A DNA stretch of 47,563 nucleotides from Candidatus Blautia merdavium (GTDB lineage Bacteria; Bacillota; Clostridia; Lachnospirales; Lachnospiraceae): positions 1 to 47,563 of the forward strand of contig DWVZ01000026.1 of assembly GCA_019119975.1 (NCBI GenBank). Reading direction: 5' to 3'. This document shows positions 16,694-25,657 of the stretch, in pieces (the stretch's first letter is position 1; each line of letters begins with the position of its first letter). The notes under the pieces are model-generated. The model was given only the letters and a program-made list of their open reading frames with translations, was not told the origin of the DNA and did not search any database. The translations under genes were made by a program, and so were the position numbers.

Positions 16694-16767
16694 CGGGGTA
16701 TGGCGTAGCTTGGTAGCGCGCACGGCTGGGGGCCGTGAGGTCGCAGGTTCAAATCCTGTTGCCCCGA
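16694..16767 (+). tRNA. tRNA-Pro (anticodon GGG)
   Basis: A 74-nt cloverleaf. Acceptor CGGGGTA pairs with TGCCCCG. The D-arm has AGCTTGGTAGCGC. The anticodon arm is CACGG-CTGGGGG-CCGTG with GGG at the anticodon position, and the T-arm has GGTTCAAATCC. The discriminator base is A. The 3' CCA is not encoded, so it must be added by the tRNA nucleotidyltransferase. It has its own promoter and a terminator just downstream. Confidence 0.95.
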
Positions 16768-16786
16768 CTATTTATTTTAAGATTAA

Positions 16787-16828
16787 GGGTTTGCAGTATT
16801 CTGGTAATACTGTGAGCCCCATTTTTTT
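16787..16828 (+). terminator. Intrinsic terminator after tRNA-Pro
   Basis: GGGTTTGCAGTATT pairs almost fully with AATACTGTGAGCCC around a 5-nt loop, followed by CA and seven Ts. Confidence 0.88.
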
Positions 16829-16847
16829 ATTACTTTCGACTTCTGTT

Positions 16848-16886
16848 TGATACCTTAGCTTCTGTTCAGCGATAGGTATCATTTTT
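16848..16886 (+). terminator. Second terminator-like hairpin, before the phosphoesterase gene
   Basis: TGATACCT and AGGTATCA form a perfect 8-bp stem around 18 nt, followed by TTTTT. The octamer CTTCTGTT occurs just before the stem (16840) and again in the loop (16859). It is either a tandem terminator for the tRNA or an attenuator in the leader of the phosphoesterase gene, which starts 39 nt later. Confidence 0.6.
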
Positions 16887-16924
16887 CAATTATTTCCAAA
16901 ATACGCAGAAACGGAGGAATCGGA

Positions 16925-17488
16925 ATGGACTATTTTATCGCTGATTTACATTTTGGTCATGCAAATGCATTAAAATTTGATGCAAGACCTTTTGCTGATA
17001 TCCAATCACACGATCAGACGCTTATAAAAAATTGGAACAGCACGGTTGGAGACGATGACACGGTGTATATCTTAGGGGATTTCAGCTGGGTAAATGCATC
17101 AAAAACTCTGGAAATCTTTCAACAGCTGAATGGAAGCAAAGTTCTGATCAAAGGCAATCATGACAGTAAATTATTGAAAAAACAAGAAATACAAAATTTG
17201 TTTCTTGAGATCTGTGATTATAAAGAGCTGAAACTGGAAGATAAAAAAGGGCTTATTCTTTGCCACTACCCGATTCCATGCTTTAAAAATCATTACTATG
17301 GCTGGTATCATTTCTATGGACATGTGCATGACGGAACGGAAGAGACTATGATGCTGCGTGTCAAAAGAGAAATGGAAGACCTCTATCATGTGCCCTGCAA
17401 TATGTTTAATGTGGGCTGCATGAAAGACTACATGAACTACACACCGCAAAGTTTTGAATCAATCATAAACAGCTGCAAAAAAATATGA
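16925..17488 (+). CDS. Calcineurin-like metallophosphoesterase
   Basis: A 187-residue cytoplasmic phosphoesterase with a complete set of metal-binding motifs: YFIADLHFGHANAL, YILGDFSW, IKGNHD, LCHYPIP and YGHVHDG. The size and HFGHANALKFDARPF start match a common family of small bacterial phosphoesterases with no defined substrate. The start ATG has GGAGGAAT upstream. Base composition is clearly more AT-rich than the neighbours, and it stands alone between a tRNA terminator and the MBOAT operon, so it may have been acquired next to the tRNA gene. No integrase or attachment repeat is visible to prove that. Confidence 0.9.
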   Translation: MDYFIADLHFGHANALKFDARPFADIQSHDQTLIKNWNSTVGDDDTVYILGDFSWVNASKTLEIFQQLNGSKVLIKGNHDSKLLKKQEIQNLFLEICDYKELKLEDKKGLILCHYPIPCFKNHYYGWYHFYGHVHDGTEETMMLRVKREMEDLYHVPCNMFNVGCMKDYMNYTPQSFESIINSCKKI

Positions 17489-17541
17489 GACAGGACCGGT
17501 CTGTTTGCCGTGCCGGTCTGTCCGCTGTACCGTACTCCCCC

Positions 17542-17570
17542 TTTCCATCTGCGGGAAAAAATGATAAAAT
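17542..17570 (+). promoter_or_regulatory. Candidate promoter of the MBOAT operon
   Basis: TTTCCA (17542-17547), a 17-nt spacer and TAAAAT (17565-17570), about 70 nt before the MBOAT start. The -35 match is only moderate. Confidence 0.45.
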
Positions 17571-17594
17571 ATAACAAATCTGACAAAATCCGTA

Positions 17595-17609
17595 AACAAA
17601 TGATTTGTT
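17595..17609. promoter_or_regulatory. Perfect inverted repeat upstream of the MBOAT gene
   Basis: AACAAAT-G-ATTTGTT, a 7-1-7 palindrome in the predicted 5' leader just downstream of the candidate promoter. It could be an operator for a dimeric repressor. No regulator gene is adjacent, so the role is open. Confidence 0.4.
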
Positions 17610-17637
17610 ATACAAACAAAGGACAGGACGTACAGCT

Positions 17638-19083
17638 ATGAATTTTACAAGCATTGTTTTTTTATTCTTTTTCTTTCCGTTCACGCTCTTTCTCTATTAC
17701 GGCGCCAGGCTGCTGGGGAAAGCTCACACTGCAATCCGGGATACTGCCGGCAAGCTTTTGCTGATCTTTTTCAGCCTCCTCTTCTTCGCCTGGGCAGACA
17801 GCCGTCTCCTTCTCTGGTTTGCCGCCTATATGCTGCTGGTCTATCTGGCAGGAGTTCTTCTTTCCTGTACCGGGATCCAAAAGTACTGCCGCGGCATCCA
17901 TCTGCTGGGGATCGTGCTGCTGGTCGGCATCTTATTCTTCTATAAATATTACAATTTCACGGTAGAATTGCTCACACAGACAAAGGATTCTGCCTTTTCT
18001 CTGCAAAACCTTACGGCGCCTGCAGGGATCTCTTTTCTTACTTTTTCCGCAATCTCTTACCTGACCGATGTCAAACGCCGGGAAGCCCCTGCGGGCACTG
18101 TGCTGGATGTACTGCTGTATCTGAGCTTTTTCCCCAAGTTTCTGTCCGGTCCCATTGTCCCCTGGAAGGACTTTGCCGGGCAGCTGGAAGGCAGAAAAGT
18201 CTCGGATGAAACCTTTCTGTACGGCATCAACCGGATCATGATCGGTTTTTCCAAAAAAGTACTTCTGGCAGATACCTTCGGTCAGGTGATCAGCGATATC
18301 TCCCTCCAGATCAGTGGAAACGGCATCGACTGCCTTACCAGCTGGGGATGCGCTTTTTTATATATGATGCAGATCTATTATGACTTTGCAGGATATTCCG
18401 ACATAGCCATCGGACTTTCTGCTTTATTTGGCTTCCGGTTTCAGGAGAATTTTCATTTTCCCTACATCTCCCAGTCCATTACAGAATTCTGGCGAAGGTG
18501 GCACATTTCCCTGGGCGCCTTCTTCCGGAAATATATTTACATTCCTCTGGGCGGAAACCGCAGAGGGTTTGCCCGCACGCTGGTCAACCTGGGGATTGTC
18601 TTTGTCATAACAGGGATCTGGCACGGCGCGGGTCTGAACTTTTTCTGGTGGGGAGTTTTTAACGGCGCCTGTGTGATCCTGGAGCGCTGCATCCGCGGGA
18701 AAACCTTTTACCAGAAGATTCCCGCTGTGGTAAAATGGCTGCTTACCATGCTGGCAGTCTTATTCAGCTGGCAGCTGTTCCGCTTCGGCACCATAAAGGA
18801 ATTCACAGACTTCCTGGATCTTATGACCGGGGCAGTGACCTGTGAAAATATTACTTACAGCTGGTCTTATTTCTTCACCTGGAAGATACGGATCTATCTG
18901 CTGGCAGCAGGCGTGGGAGCTGTTGTACTCGCCCTGCCCTTTACAGAAAAGATCATACAATGGACCAACCGCAAAAAGACCGGTCTGATCCTGAAAGAGC
19001 TGGTGCTTTTTGCCCTGATGGCATGGTCTGTGATCACCATGGTAAATTCCACTTACAGCCCCTTCCTTTATTTTCAATACTGA
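17638..19083 (+). CDS. MBOAT family O-acyltransferase (AlgI-like)
   Basis: A 481-residue multi-pass membrane O-acyltransferase. Family members (AlgI, DltB, PatA) move acyl groups across the membrane for attachment to exported polysaccharide or teichoic acid. About ten hydrophobic segments are visible. The conserved FWRRWHISLG motif (His289) and the catalytic histidine in GIWHGAG (His329) are intact, as is the RKYIYIPLGGNR loop. I chose ATG 17638 because the sequence MNFTSIVFLFFFFPFTLFLY is the usual family start; the 11-codon extension has no merit. The DHHW-like partner follows by 14 bp, the classic two-gene arrangement. Which polymer is acylated is unknown. Confidence 0.92.
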   Translation: MNFTSIVFLFFFFPFTLFLYYGARLLGKAHTAIRDTAGKLLLIFFSLLFFAWADSRLLLWFAAYMLLVYLAGVLLSCTGIQKYCRGIHLLGIVLLVGILFFYKYYNFTVELLTQTKDSAFSLQNLTAPAGISFLTFSAISYLTDVKRREAPAGTVLDVLLYLSFFPKFLSGPIVPWKDFAGQLEGRKVSDETFLYGINRIMIGFSKKVLLADTFGQVISDISLQISGNGIDCLTSWGCAFLYMMQIYYDFAGYSDIAIGLSALFGFRFQENFHFPYISQSITEFWRRWHISLGAFFRKYIYIPLGGNRRGFARTLVNLGIVFVITGIWHGAGLNFFWWGVFNGACVILERCIRGKTFYQKIPAVVKWLLTMLAVLFSWQLFRFGTIKEFTDFLDLMTGAVTCENITYSWSYFFTWKIRIYLLAAGVGAVVLALPFTEKIIQWTNRKKTGLILKELVLFALMAWSVITMVNSTYSPFLYFQY

Positions 19084-19097
19084 TCCGAGGTGTTTGC

Positions 19098-20492
19098 ATG
19101 ATGAAAAAATTACGTGTTGGTTTTATCCTGCTGTTTTTCCTTCTTTTGCTGTGTCCCGCCGCAGCCTTTAACCGGAAAAAACATGTGGTATCCAAAATTG
19201 ATAACCGGACTCTGATGGAAAGTCCCTTTGAAGGGCAGGAGGAAGAAGATTATGATCTCTTTGCCAGTCTGGAAGCTTATGCCGAGGACCGCATCGGCTT
19301 TCGGGACCAGATGATCTCCCTCTATACCTCCCTCAATGACCAGGTCTTTCATGAGATGGTCCATCCTACCTACATCTACGGAAAGGATGACTATGTCTTT
19401 TTCCGTCCCAGCGACAATATGGAATTTCAGGATTACCATGTGAAATTTGCAGACATGATCCTGACGCTCCAGACCTACTTTGAGGACCGGGGCATCCCCT
19501 TCCTCTTCGTCTTTGATCCTGCCAAAGCCACCGTCCTGCAGGAAGAGCTCCAGGAAGGCATCAACTACAACAACGACTGGGTCCCACAGTTCTTTCAGGA
19601 ATTGGACAAGCGGGGCGTTCACTATGTGGACAATACACAGCTTCTGTGTGACAAGGAGGCTTCCGGCGAGGCGGTTTTCAATAAACAGTACGATGCCGGG
19701 CACTGGAATGACCTGGGCGCCTTTTATGGCGTTAATCAGGTCTTAGAGAAGCTTTCTGAAATGCAGGAAGGCATCCATATCAATTCCCTGGATGAATTTC
19801 AGATTGGCGAAGAAGTAAAGACCTCTCTGCTGGTCTCTGATTTCAAGATCCACGAAGAAGTGCCGGTATTTCAAAGAAAAGAAGAGGTGCTGGATCTGAC
19901 CGAAGAGTACGACAAAGAAGTCATACGGGAAGACGCCTATCCCTATTTTCATTATACGCAGAATCCCCTGCGGCAAAAAGAGGGTTCTCCCTCGGTCCTT
20001 GTGTTCCAGGGAAGCTATATCAATGAGTATGGGGCAAAATTCTTTGAGAACAGCTTTGGCGAATATATAGGTATCCATGATTATCAGAATGTGTTTCACG
20101 CAGATTATTATGCCAATATCTTTCAGCCGGACTGCGTGATCTTTGAGACAGCGGAATACACCATGCTGGATGATTATTTTTCCTATGAAAGTATGTTCCA
20201 TATGTATTTCAACCCGGAGATTTCCTCCTTTGATGATCTGCCGGAGGAAACCCACAGCCTTTCGGAGCTTACCCTTGAGGTCAAGCCCGGAAACCGTGTT
20301 TCTGCTGTCACGGCATACGGTCTGCCGCCGGAAGCAGAGCACGCTTACCTGGAAATGAACGGGCGGATGTACGATCTGATCTGGGTAGAGGATACCGTAT
20401 TCACCACCGATGCGAAGAAGGAAAACATCCGCCTGGATGATGTGAAACTCACAGCTATCTGCAATGGAAAAAGGCTCCTTTATACCTCTTAG
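19098..20492 (+). CDS. DHHW/AlgX-like SGNH-type protein, partner of the MBOAT enzyme
   Basis: A 464-residue extracytoplasmic protein with an N-terminal signal or anchor (MMKKLRVGFILLFFLLLLCP). It resembles the DHHW and AlgX/AlgJ proteins that take the acyl group from an MBOAT partner and place it on a polysaccharide. Supporting motifs are YAEDRIGFRDQMISLY near the start, YIYGKDDYVFF, and YDAGHWNDLGAFYG with a likely catalytic His near residue 202. The later VFQGSYINEYGAKFF is in the place of the family serine block. ATG 19098 is set by GAGG 7 nt upstream; the upstream-extended frame overlaps the MBOAT gene and is rejected. Co-transcribed with MBOAT. Confidence 0.8.
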   Translation: MMKKLRVGFILLFFLLLLCPAAAFNRKKHVVSKIDNRTLMESPFEGQEEEDYDLFASLEAYAEDRIGFRDQMISLYTSLNDQVFHEMVHPTYIYGKDDYVFFRPSDNMEFQDYHVKFADMILTLQTYFEDRGIPFLFVFDPAKATVLQEELQEGINYNNDWVPQFFQELDKRGVHYVDNTQLLCDKEASGEAVFNKQYDAGHWNDLGAFYGVNQVLEKLSEMQEGIHINSLDEFQIGEEVKTSLLVSDFKIHEEVPVFQRKEEVLDLTEEYDKEVIREDAYPYFHYTQNPLRQKEGSPSVLVFQGSYINEYGAKFFENSFGEYIGIHDYQNVFHADYYANIFQPDCVIFETAEYTMLDDYFSYESMFHMYFNPEISSFDDLPEETHSLSELTLEVKPGNRVSAVTAYGLPPEAEHAYLEMNGRMYDLIWVEDTVFTTDAKKENIRLDDVKLTAICNGKRLLYTS

Positions 20493-20565
20493 GATCCTTT
20501 TGTGACAGCATAGTACAGGAGCTTTGCTTTTTCAGGAGCCTCCTGCCAGGCTTCTCTCCCTCCTG

Positions 20566-21336
20566 TCAGGAACTGCCCAGCAGTCTGCGCAGCTCCTGAT
20601 AGGAGCGCAGGACCTTCTCCTTTTTGCTGCATTCTATGGTATAGGTGACCGCTTTTTTATGGGATAAGAGACCGAGCACTTCTTCATAGGGCAGGTTTCC
20701 CTCTCCCAGTCCCAGATGGCTGTCCCGGTCTTTCAGGTTATCGTGTACATGCACATGGGTAATGTATTTCTCCAGCCCCTGCGCCCACTGGGTTACCGAA
20801 ACAGGCGAAAAGCAGTGGGCATGTCCCATATCCAGGCACAGACGGAAATTCGCCCTGCTGACTCTTTCTGCCATCTCTGCCATAGGTTCCCAAGCTCTGT
20901 CAAAAACATTTTCGATTACCACTTCTATAGTGCTTCTGCTTTCCAGGAAACTGCCGAAAAACTCTGCCGTACGTTCTGCCCAGCCCATCAGCAGATAGGC
21001 GTCGGGATACAGGCAGGTGTGGTACACGATCTTCGATGCCCACAGGTATTCTGCTGCTTCATATGCCTGGGCATATCTTTTTTCTGTTACTTTCTGTATT
21101 TCTCTGTCAAAGGTCATGGGATTCAGATCCAGAAAAGGTCCATGCAGCGTCAGTTTTTCCGTTCCGATCCTTTTTAATCTTTTTTCGTAATCCTTCAGGC
21201 TGTGCTCCAGGTGATCCAGATTCTCTGAAATGGAAAAATCAATGCATTCCACTCCGGCGCCTGTCTCTTCCACAACCGCCTTCATTTCTTCGTCCGACAG
21301 GAGATGGCTGATATAAATCTGCAGTGTATCCTTCAC
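20566..21336 (-). CDS. Sugar phosphate isomerase/epimerase (xylose isomerase-like TIM barrel)
   Basis: About 256 residues of an AP-endonuclease-2/xylose-isomerase-like TIM barrel. Metal and substrate ligands are suggested by LHGPFLDLNPM, VVIENVF, RLCLDMGHAH, ITHVHVHDN and the final YTIECSK. The start is uncertain. GTG at 21336 is preceded by GGAAGGAAGAAGAG and puts the first beta strand (LQIYISHLL) almost at the N-terminus, which fits homologues. ATG 21357 and ATG 21432 are longer options with weaker ribosome binding sites. It lies downstream of the ABC exporter on the same strand. The substrate is unknown. Confidence 0.85.
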   Translation of the reverse strand: MKDTLQIYISHLLSDEEMKAVVEETGAGVECIDFSISENLDHLEHSLKDYEKRLKRIGTEKLTLHGPFLDLNPMTFDREIQKVTEKRYAQAYEAAEYLWASKIVYHTCLYPDAYLLMGWAERTAEFFGSFLESRSTIEVVIENVFDRAWEPMAEMAERVSRANFRLCLDMGHAHCFSPVSVTQWAQGLEKYITHVHVHDNLKDRDSHLGLGEGNLPYEEVLGLLSHKKAVTYTIECSKKEKVLRSYQELRRLLGSS

Positions 21337-21449
21337 GTTTTCTCTTCTTCCTTCCATTAATTTTCTCGTAAAAAGAGAGAATCCTTTTCCGAATTCTCTC
21401 TGCTTTCTGCCGGGATCCGCCGCTTGTGCCATGTTACCCCGGCGCTTTT

Positions 21450-23189
21450 TTATACCGCAAACTGACTGTTATACAATTTCTCATAAAATCCTTTTCTGGC
21501 AAGAAGCTCCTCATGGGTTCCCTGCTCCAGGATGTTTCCGTCCTTCATGACCAGGATCCGGTCAGCCTCCCGGATGGTAGACAGCCGGTGGGCGACAATG
21601 AAGCTGGTCCTGCCTTTCATCATCTCCAGAAACGCCTCCTGGATCTTGATCTCCGTTCTGGTATCAATGGAGGAGGTGGCTTCATCCAGGATCAGCATCG
21701 GCGGCAGATTCAGCATCACTCTGGCAATACACAGAAGCTGCTTCTGTCCCTGGGAAAGATTTCCCCCGTCTTCCGAGATCACGGTGTCATAGCCCTTCTC
21801 CATCCTGCGGATAAAGCTGTGGGCATGGGCAGATTTTGCAGCCCGGATGATCTCCTCCCGAGATGCGGTTTCCTTTCCATAGGCAATATTTTCTGCAATG
21901 GTCCCGCTTTTAAGCCAGGTCTCCTGAAGCACCATGCCGTAATTTTTCCGCATGGAATCTTTTTTCAGCTCCATGACATTTTTGCCGCTCATGTAAATGC
22001 TTCCCTCGTCCACATCATAAAAGCGCATCAGCAGATTGATCAGCGTGGTCTTTCCGCAGCCGGTAGGACCTACAATGGCAATCTTCTGTCCCGGCGCCAC
22101 CTTCAGGTTCAGGTCTTTTAACAGTTCCTTTTCTTTATCATAGGAAAAAGAGACATGGGACAGAGTCAGGCTTCCGTCTGCCTGAGACAGCTCCTGCGCC
22201 TGGGGCAGATCCTCTGCTTCCGCAGGCTCTTCCAGATAGTCAAAGACTCTCTGGGCGCAGGCAAAGGCATTCTGCAGTTCTGTGATGACACTGGAAATCT
22301 CATTAAAAGGCTTTGTATACTGATTGGCATAGCTTAAAAAGCTGGACAGCTGCCCCACCGTCAGCATACCGTTTAAGGCAAAGCAGGCGCCCGTCACACA
22401 GACACCGGCATAAACCACACCGTTGACAAACCGGGTGGCAGGATTGGTGATGGAGGAAAAGAAGATGGCTCTCTGGCTGTATCCTCTCATCCTGCCGTTG
22501 ATCTCATCAAAGTTCTTAAGCGCCTTCTCTCCATAGCCGAATGCCTGCACCACTTTCTGATTTCCTACCATTTCATTGACCAGAGAAGTCATCTCTGCCC
22601 TGGCCTCTGACTGCTTCTTAAACATATCATAGGTATGCCTCGCGATATAGCTTGCCACGAACAGGGAAAGGGGCGTGATCAGAACCACCACCAGAGCGAT
22701 CCCCGCATTGATGGACAGCATGAAGACCAGCGTCCCCAGAATGGTGATGATCCCCGTAAACAGCTGGGTAAAGCCCATGAGCAGACCGTCCGAAAACTGC
22801 TCCACATCCGTAATGATCCTGCTGATAGTATCCCCGTAGGAATGGCTGTCTATATAGCGCAGCGGCAGCTTCTGCAGATGAGCAAAGGCTCTTGTCCGCA
22901 CGTCTTTGACTGCCCGATAGGTGATCTGGTTGTTGCACAGGTTCATCAGCCACTGGGCAAGCGCGGTGATCACAATGAGCACTCCCAGCAGCACAAGGAT
23001 TTTACCTACCTTCTGAAAATCCACCTGTCCCGGACCTACAATCTGATCCACAGCCTGCCCGATGAGAATGGGCGCGTACAGGGTCAGCGCCACAGAGATC
23101 ACGGCAAATACCAGGGACAGGACCAGGTAATGGGAATAAGGGCGGATCAGCCCCAGGATCTTGCTTACCGTTTCTTTTCTCCTAACCAT
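21450..23189 (-). CDS. ABC exporter subunit with the canonical catalytic site (type IV, heterodimeric)
   Basis: A 579-residue half-transporter: six membrane helices (about residues 15-300) and a nucleotide-binding domain. Walker A is GPTGCGKTT, Walker B ends ILDEATSSID with the catalytic glutamate, and the switch histidine is present (IVAHRLST). The signature is degenerate: LSQGQ instead of LSGGQ. Its start overlaps the upstream ABC gene by 8 bp, so the two are translationally coupled and form a heterodimer. The substrate cannot be predicted; relatives export drugs, peptides or lipids. The TIM-barrel epimerase gene follows. Confidence 0.93.
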   Translation of the reverse strand: MVRRKETVSKILGLIRPYSHYLVLSLVFAVISVALTLYAPILIGQAVDQIVGPGQVDFQKVGKILVLLGVLIVITALAQWLMNLCNNQITYRAVKDVRTRAFAHLQKLPLRYIDSHSYGDTISRIITDVEQFSDGLLMGFTQLFTGIITILGTLVFMLSINAGIALVVVLITPLSLFVASYIARHTYDMFKKQSEARAEMTSLVNEMVGNQKVVQAFGYGEKALKNFDEINGRMRGYSQRAIFFSSITNPATRFVNGVVYAGVCVTGACFALNGMLTVGQLSSFLSYANQYTKPFNEISSVITELQNAFACAQRVFDYLEEPAEAEDLPQAQELSQADGSLTLSHVSFSYDKEKELLKDLNLKVAPGQKIAIVGPTGCGKTTLINLLMRFYDVDEGSIYMSGKNVMELKKDSMRKNYGMVLQETWLKSGTIAENIAYGKETASREEIIRAAKSAHAHSFIRRMEKGYDTVISEDGGNLSQGQKQLLCIARVMLNLPPMLILDEATSSIDTRTEIKIQEAFLEMMKGRTSFIVAHRLSTIREADRILVMKDGNILEQGTHEELLARKGFYEKLYNSQFAV

Positions 23190-24915
23190 TTGCCTGCACC
23201 TCCTTCTCTGACAGCTGGGAACGGCAGATTTCCCGGTAGACCTGACAGGTTTTCAACAGTTCTTCGTGAGTTCCCATACCTGCCGGCTCCCCGTCCTCCA
23301 GTACCAGGATCCTGTCTGCATGCATAAGCGATGAAACTCTCTGGGAAACCAGAAAGACGGTCATATTCTCTGTATCTTCCTTAAGCGCCCTGCGCAGCCT
23401 TGCGTCTGTGGCAAAGTCAAGGGCAGAGGCACTGTCGTCCAGGATCAGGATCTGGGGCTTTCGCACCAGCGCCCTGGCAATGGTCAGCCTCTGGCGCTGA
23501 CCGCCGGACAGGTTCTTTCCGCCCTCGCTGATCATAGCGTCCAGACCGTCCTCTTTGCTCTCTGCTACTTCCAGCGCCTGGGCTGTTTTCAGCGCTTCAT
23601 ACATTTCTTTTTCTGAAGCATTTTCTTTTCCTACTTTCAAATTTTCCCGGATGGTTCCGTGAAAGAGAACTGCCCGCTGGGGCACCATTCCGATCTTGCT
23701 TCTCAGCTCCTGAAGGTCATAGTCTTTCACATCGGTTCCGAAGACTTTGACCCTTCCCCGGTCAGCATCATAAAATCTTCCGATCAGCTGCACCAGCGTG
23801 GACTTGCCGCTGCCGGTACCTCCGATGATCCCCACCGTTTCTCCCTGCCGGATCTTCAGATGGATATCGGAAAGGGCAGGCACCGCATCTTTGGTATAGG
23901 AAAACTGTACATTCTCCATTTCTACTGCATAGGTCTGGTCCTCTCTTTTCCTTCCCTCCCCGGAAATAATACCCGGTTTTAAGTCAAAGACCTCCATGAT
24001 ACGGTCACCGGATGCCATGGCTTTGGTAAAGGATACAATCAAGTTTGCCAGTGCCACCAAAGCCAGCAGAATCTGGGACATATAATTCACCAGGGCAATG
24101 ATCTCGCCCTGGGTCACTGCCCCGGCATCCACCTGAAAACCGCCGTACCAGACAATGGCAATGGTAGCCGCGTTGACCACCACATAAGTCATGGGGTTCA
24201 TACAGGCAGAAATCTTTCCTACGTGGATCTGTTCGCCAAACAGCCCCGAACATTTTTCCTCAAATTCTTCCTGCTCTTTTTTCTGGGTGCAGAAAGCCCG
24301 CACCACACGGATGCCAGCCAGATTTTCTCTGGTGGATAAGAGCACCTGGTCCACCCATTTCTGTACCTTCCGGTAAAGCGGAATGGTGATAACCATGATC
24401 CCGTAGATGATCAGCGCCAGCACAGGCACTGCAACGAGAAAGATCACAGACAGCCGGACACTGATGGTAAAGGACATGACTACTGCCCCCACCACCACAA
24501 ACGGAGAACGTAAGAAAAGCCGCAGCACCAGATTCACCCCAGACTGCGCCTGGTTGATATCGCTGGTCATCCTGGTCACCAGGGTAGCGCTTCCGATCTT
24601 ATCGACCTCTGCGTAAGACAGTCTCTGAATATGGGCAAACAAATCGTGGCGCACCTCTGTTCCAAAGCCCACCGACGCCTTTGCCGCAAAATACTGAGCG
24701 GTCAGGGAACAGGTCAGTCCCAGGACGCCCATAAACACCAGGATTCCTCCCCTCGCCAGGATATAGCCCAGATCCCCCCTGCGGATACCCACGTCAATAA
24801 TATTGGCTGTGATCAGCGGCACGATCAGCTCAAAGCAGACCTCCAGCAGCTTAAACAGCGGTCCGATGATACTTTCCTTTTTGTAGTTTTTCAAATAAGG
24901 AAGCAGACGAAACAT
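23182..24915 (-). CDS. ABC exporter subunit with a degenerate catalytic site
   Basis: A 577-residue half-transporter, first gene of the exporter pair. Six membrane helices precede a nucleotide-binding domain with Walker A GGTGSGKST and a good signature LSGGQRQR. Walker B ends ILDDSASALD, with Asp in place of the catalytic Glu, and the switch histidine is Gln (LVSQRVSS). Paired with the downstream subunit, its good signature serves the partner's intact Walker site, and its own altered Walker site meets the partner's LSQGQ. This is the asymmetric pattern of TM287/288- and BmrCD-like exporters. About 235 bp upstream lie between it and leuD, with the leuCD terminator. Confidence 0.93.
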   Translation of the reverse strand: MFRLLPYLKNYKKESIIGPLFKLLEVCFELIVPLITANIIDVGIRRGDLGYILARGGILVFMGVLGLTCSLTAQYFAAKASVGFGTEVRHDLFAHIQRLSYAEVDKIGSATLVTRMTSDINQAQSGVNLVLRLFLRSPFVVVGAVVMSFTISVRLSVIFLVAVPVLALIIYGIMVITIPLYRKVQKWVDQVLLSTRENLAGIRVVRAFCTQKKEQEEFEEKCSGLFGEQIHVGKISACMNPMTYVVVNAATIAIVWYGGFQVDAGAVTQGEIIALVNYMSQILLALVALANLIVSFTKAMASGDRIMEVFDLKPGIISGEGRKREDQTYAVEMENVQFSYTKDAVPALSDIHLKIRQGETVGIIGGTGSGKSTLVQLIGRFYDADRGRVKVFGTDVKDYDLQELRSKIGMVPQRAVLFHGTIRENLKVGKENASEKEMYEALKTAQALEVAESKEDGLDAMISEGGKNLSGGQRQRLTIARALVRKPQILILDDSASALDFATDARLRRALKEDTENMTVFLVSQRVSSLMHADRILVLEDGEPAGMGTHEELLKTCQVYREICRSQLSEKEVQANG

Positions 24916-25078
24916 ATTTTCCCTCTTTTCTGTTTTGTAATTCGGATCTTGTCCCCGGGGCAGATTCGGCGCCCCGCCGGAACGTTTTTATCTTATCATA
25001 TCCACTTTCTGTCCGCAACCGGACGGAATGCGAAACTTTATTTTCTCTTTATTTACTGTCTAAATCTTTTCTGCATAA

Positions 25079-25112
25079 ATACAGCGGACCGGCTGAAACA
25101 CCGTCCGCTGTA
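25079..25112 (-). terminator. Terminator-like hairpin after leuD
   Basis: ATACAGCGGAC pairs perfectly with GTCCGCTGTAT around 12 nt, about 40 bp after the leuD stop. The following T-run is short, so termination may be partial. Confidence 0.65.
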
Positions 25113-25151
25113 TCTGACATTCTGTCTTTCTTATTTTCTTATGCTGCTGCT

Positions 25152-25646
25152 CTATTTTTTCTGCTGGCTGTTAATGTAATTGACCAGTCCCTCTGCTTTG
25201 ATGATCTTCTGCATGAATTCCGGGAATGCCTGACCCTGGAAAGACGTTCCTTTGGTCTTATTGGTGATCACTCCGGTATCGAAATCCACTTCTACTTCAT
25301 CGCCGTCTTCGATGCCTCTGGAAGCCTCCGGGCATTCGATAATGGGAAGCCCGATATTGATGGCATTACGGTAGAAGATACGGGCGAAAGTCTCTGCGAT
25401 CACACAGCTGACTCCGGCTGCCTTAATGGCAAGGGGCGCATGTTCTCTGGAAGAACCGCAGCCGAAATTCTTGTCTGCCACGATGATATCGCCTTTTTCC
25501 ACTTTCTTTACAAAGTCTTTGTCAATGTCTTCCATACAGTGTGTGGCAAGCTCCGCAGGATCTGAGGAGTTTAAGTATCTTGCCGGAATAATTACATCTG
25601 TGTCTACATTGTCACCATATTTAAAAACTCTTCCATTTGCTTTCAT
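25152..25646 (-). CDS. leuD: 3-isopropylmalate dehydratase small subunit
   Basis: LeuD is the swivel-domain subunit of isopropylmalate isomerase. At 164 residues it is the short archaeal/clostridial type. Visible motifs are [16 protein letters not shown] and [16 protein letters not shown], the substrate-binding loop. It follows leuC by 11 bp and works with it to isomerise 2- to 3-isopropylmalate. The terminator lies about 40 bp downstream. Confidence 0.96.
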   Translation of the reverse strand: MKANGRVFKYGDNVDTDVIIPARYLNSSDPAELATHCMEDIDKDFVKKVEKGDIIVADKNFGCGSSREHAPLAIKAAGVSCVIAETFARIFYRNAINIGLPIIECPEASRGIEDGDEVEVDFDTGVITNKTKGTSFQGQAFPEFMQKIIKAEGLVNYINSQQKK

Positions 25647-25657
25647 CTCGCATCCTC

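Noticed and set aside
16694-16924. Integration site or mobile element next to tRNA-Pro
   Set aside because: No integrase, no repeat of the tRNA 3' end and no transposase motif can be seen in the window.
18960-19097. Long N-terminal extension of the DHHW-like protein
   Set aside because: It overlaps the MBOAT gene in another frame, and the signal peptide begins at ATG 19098.
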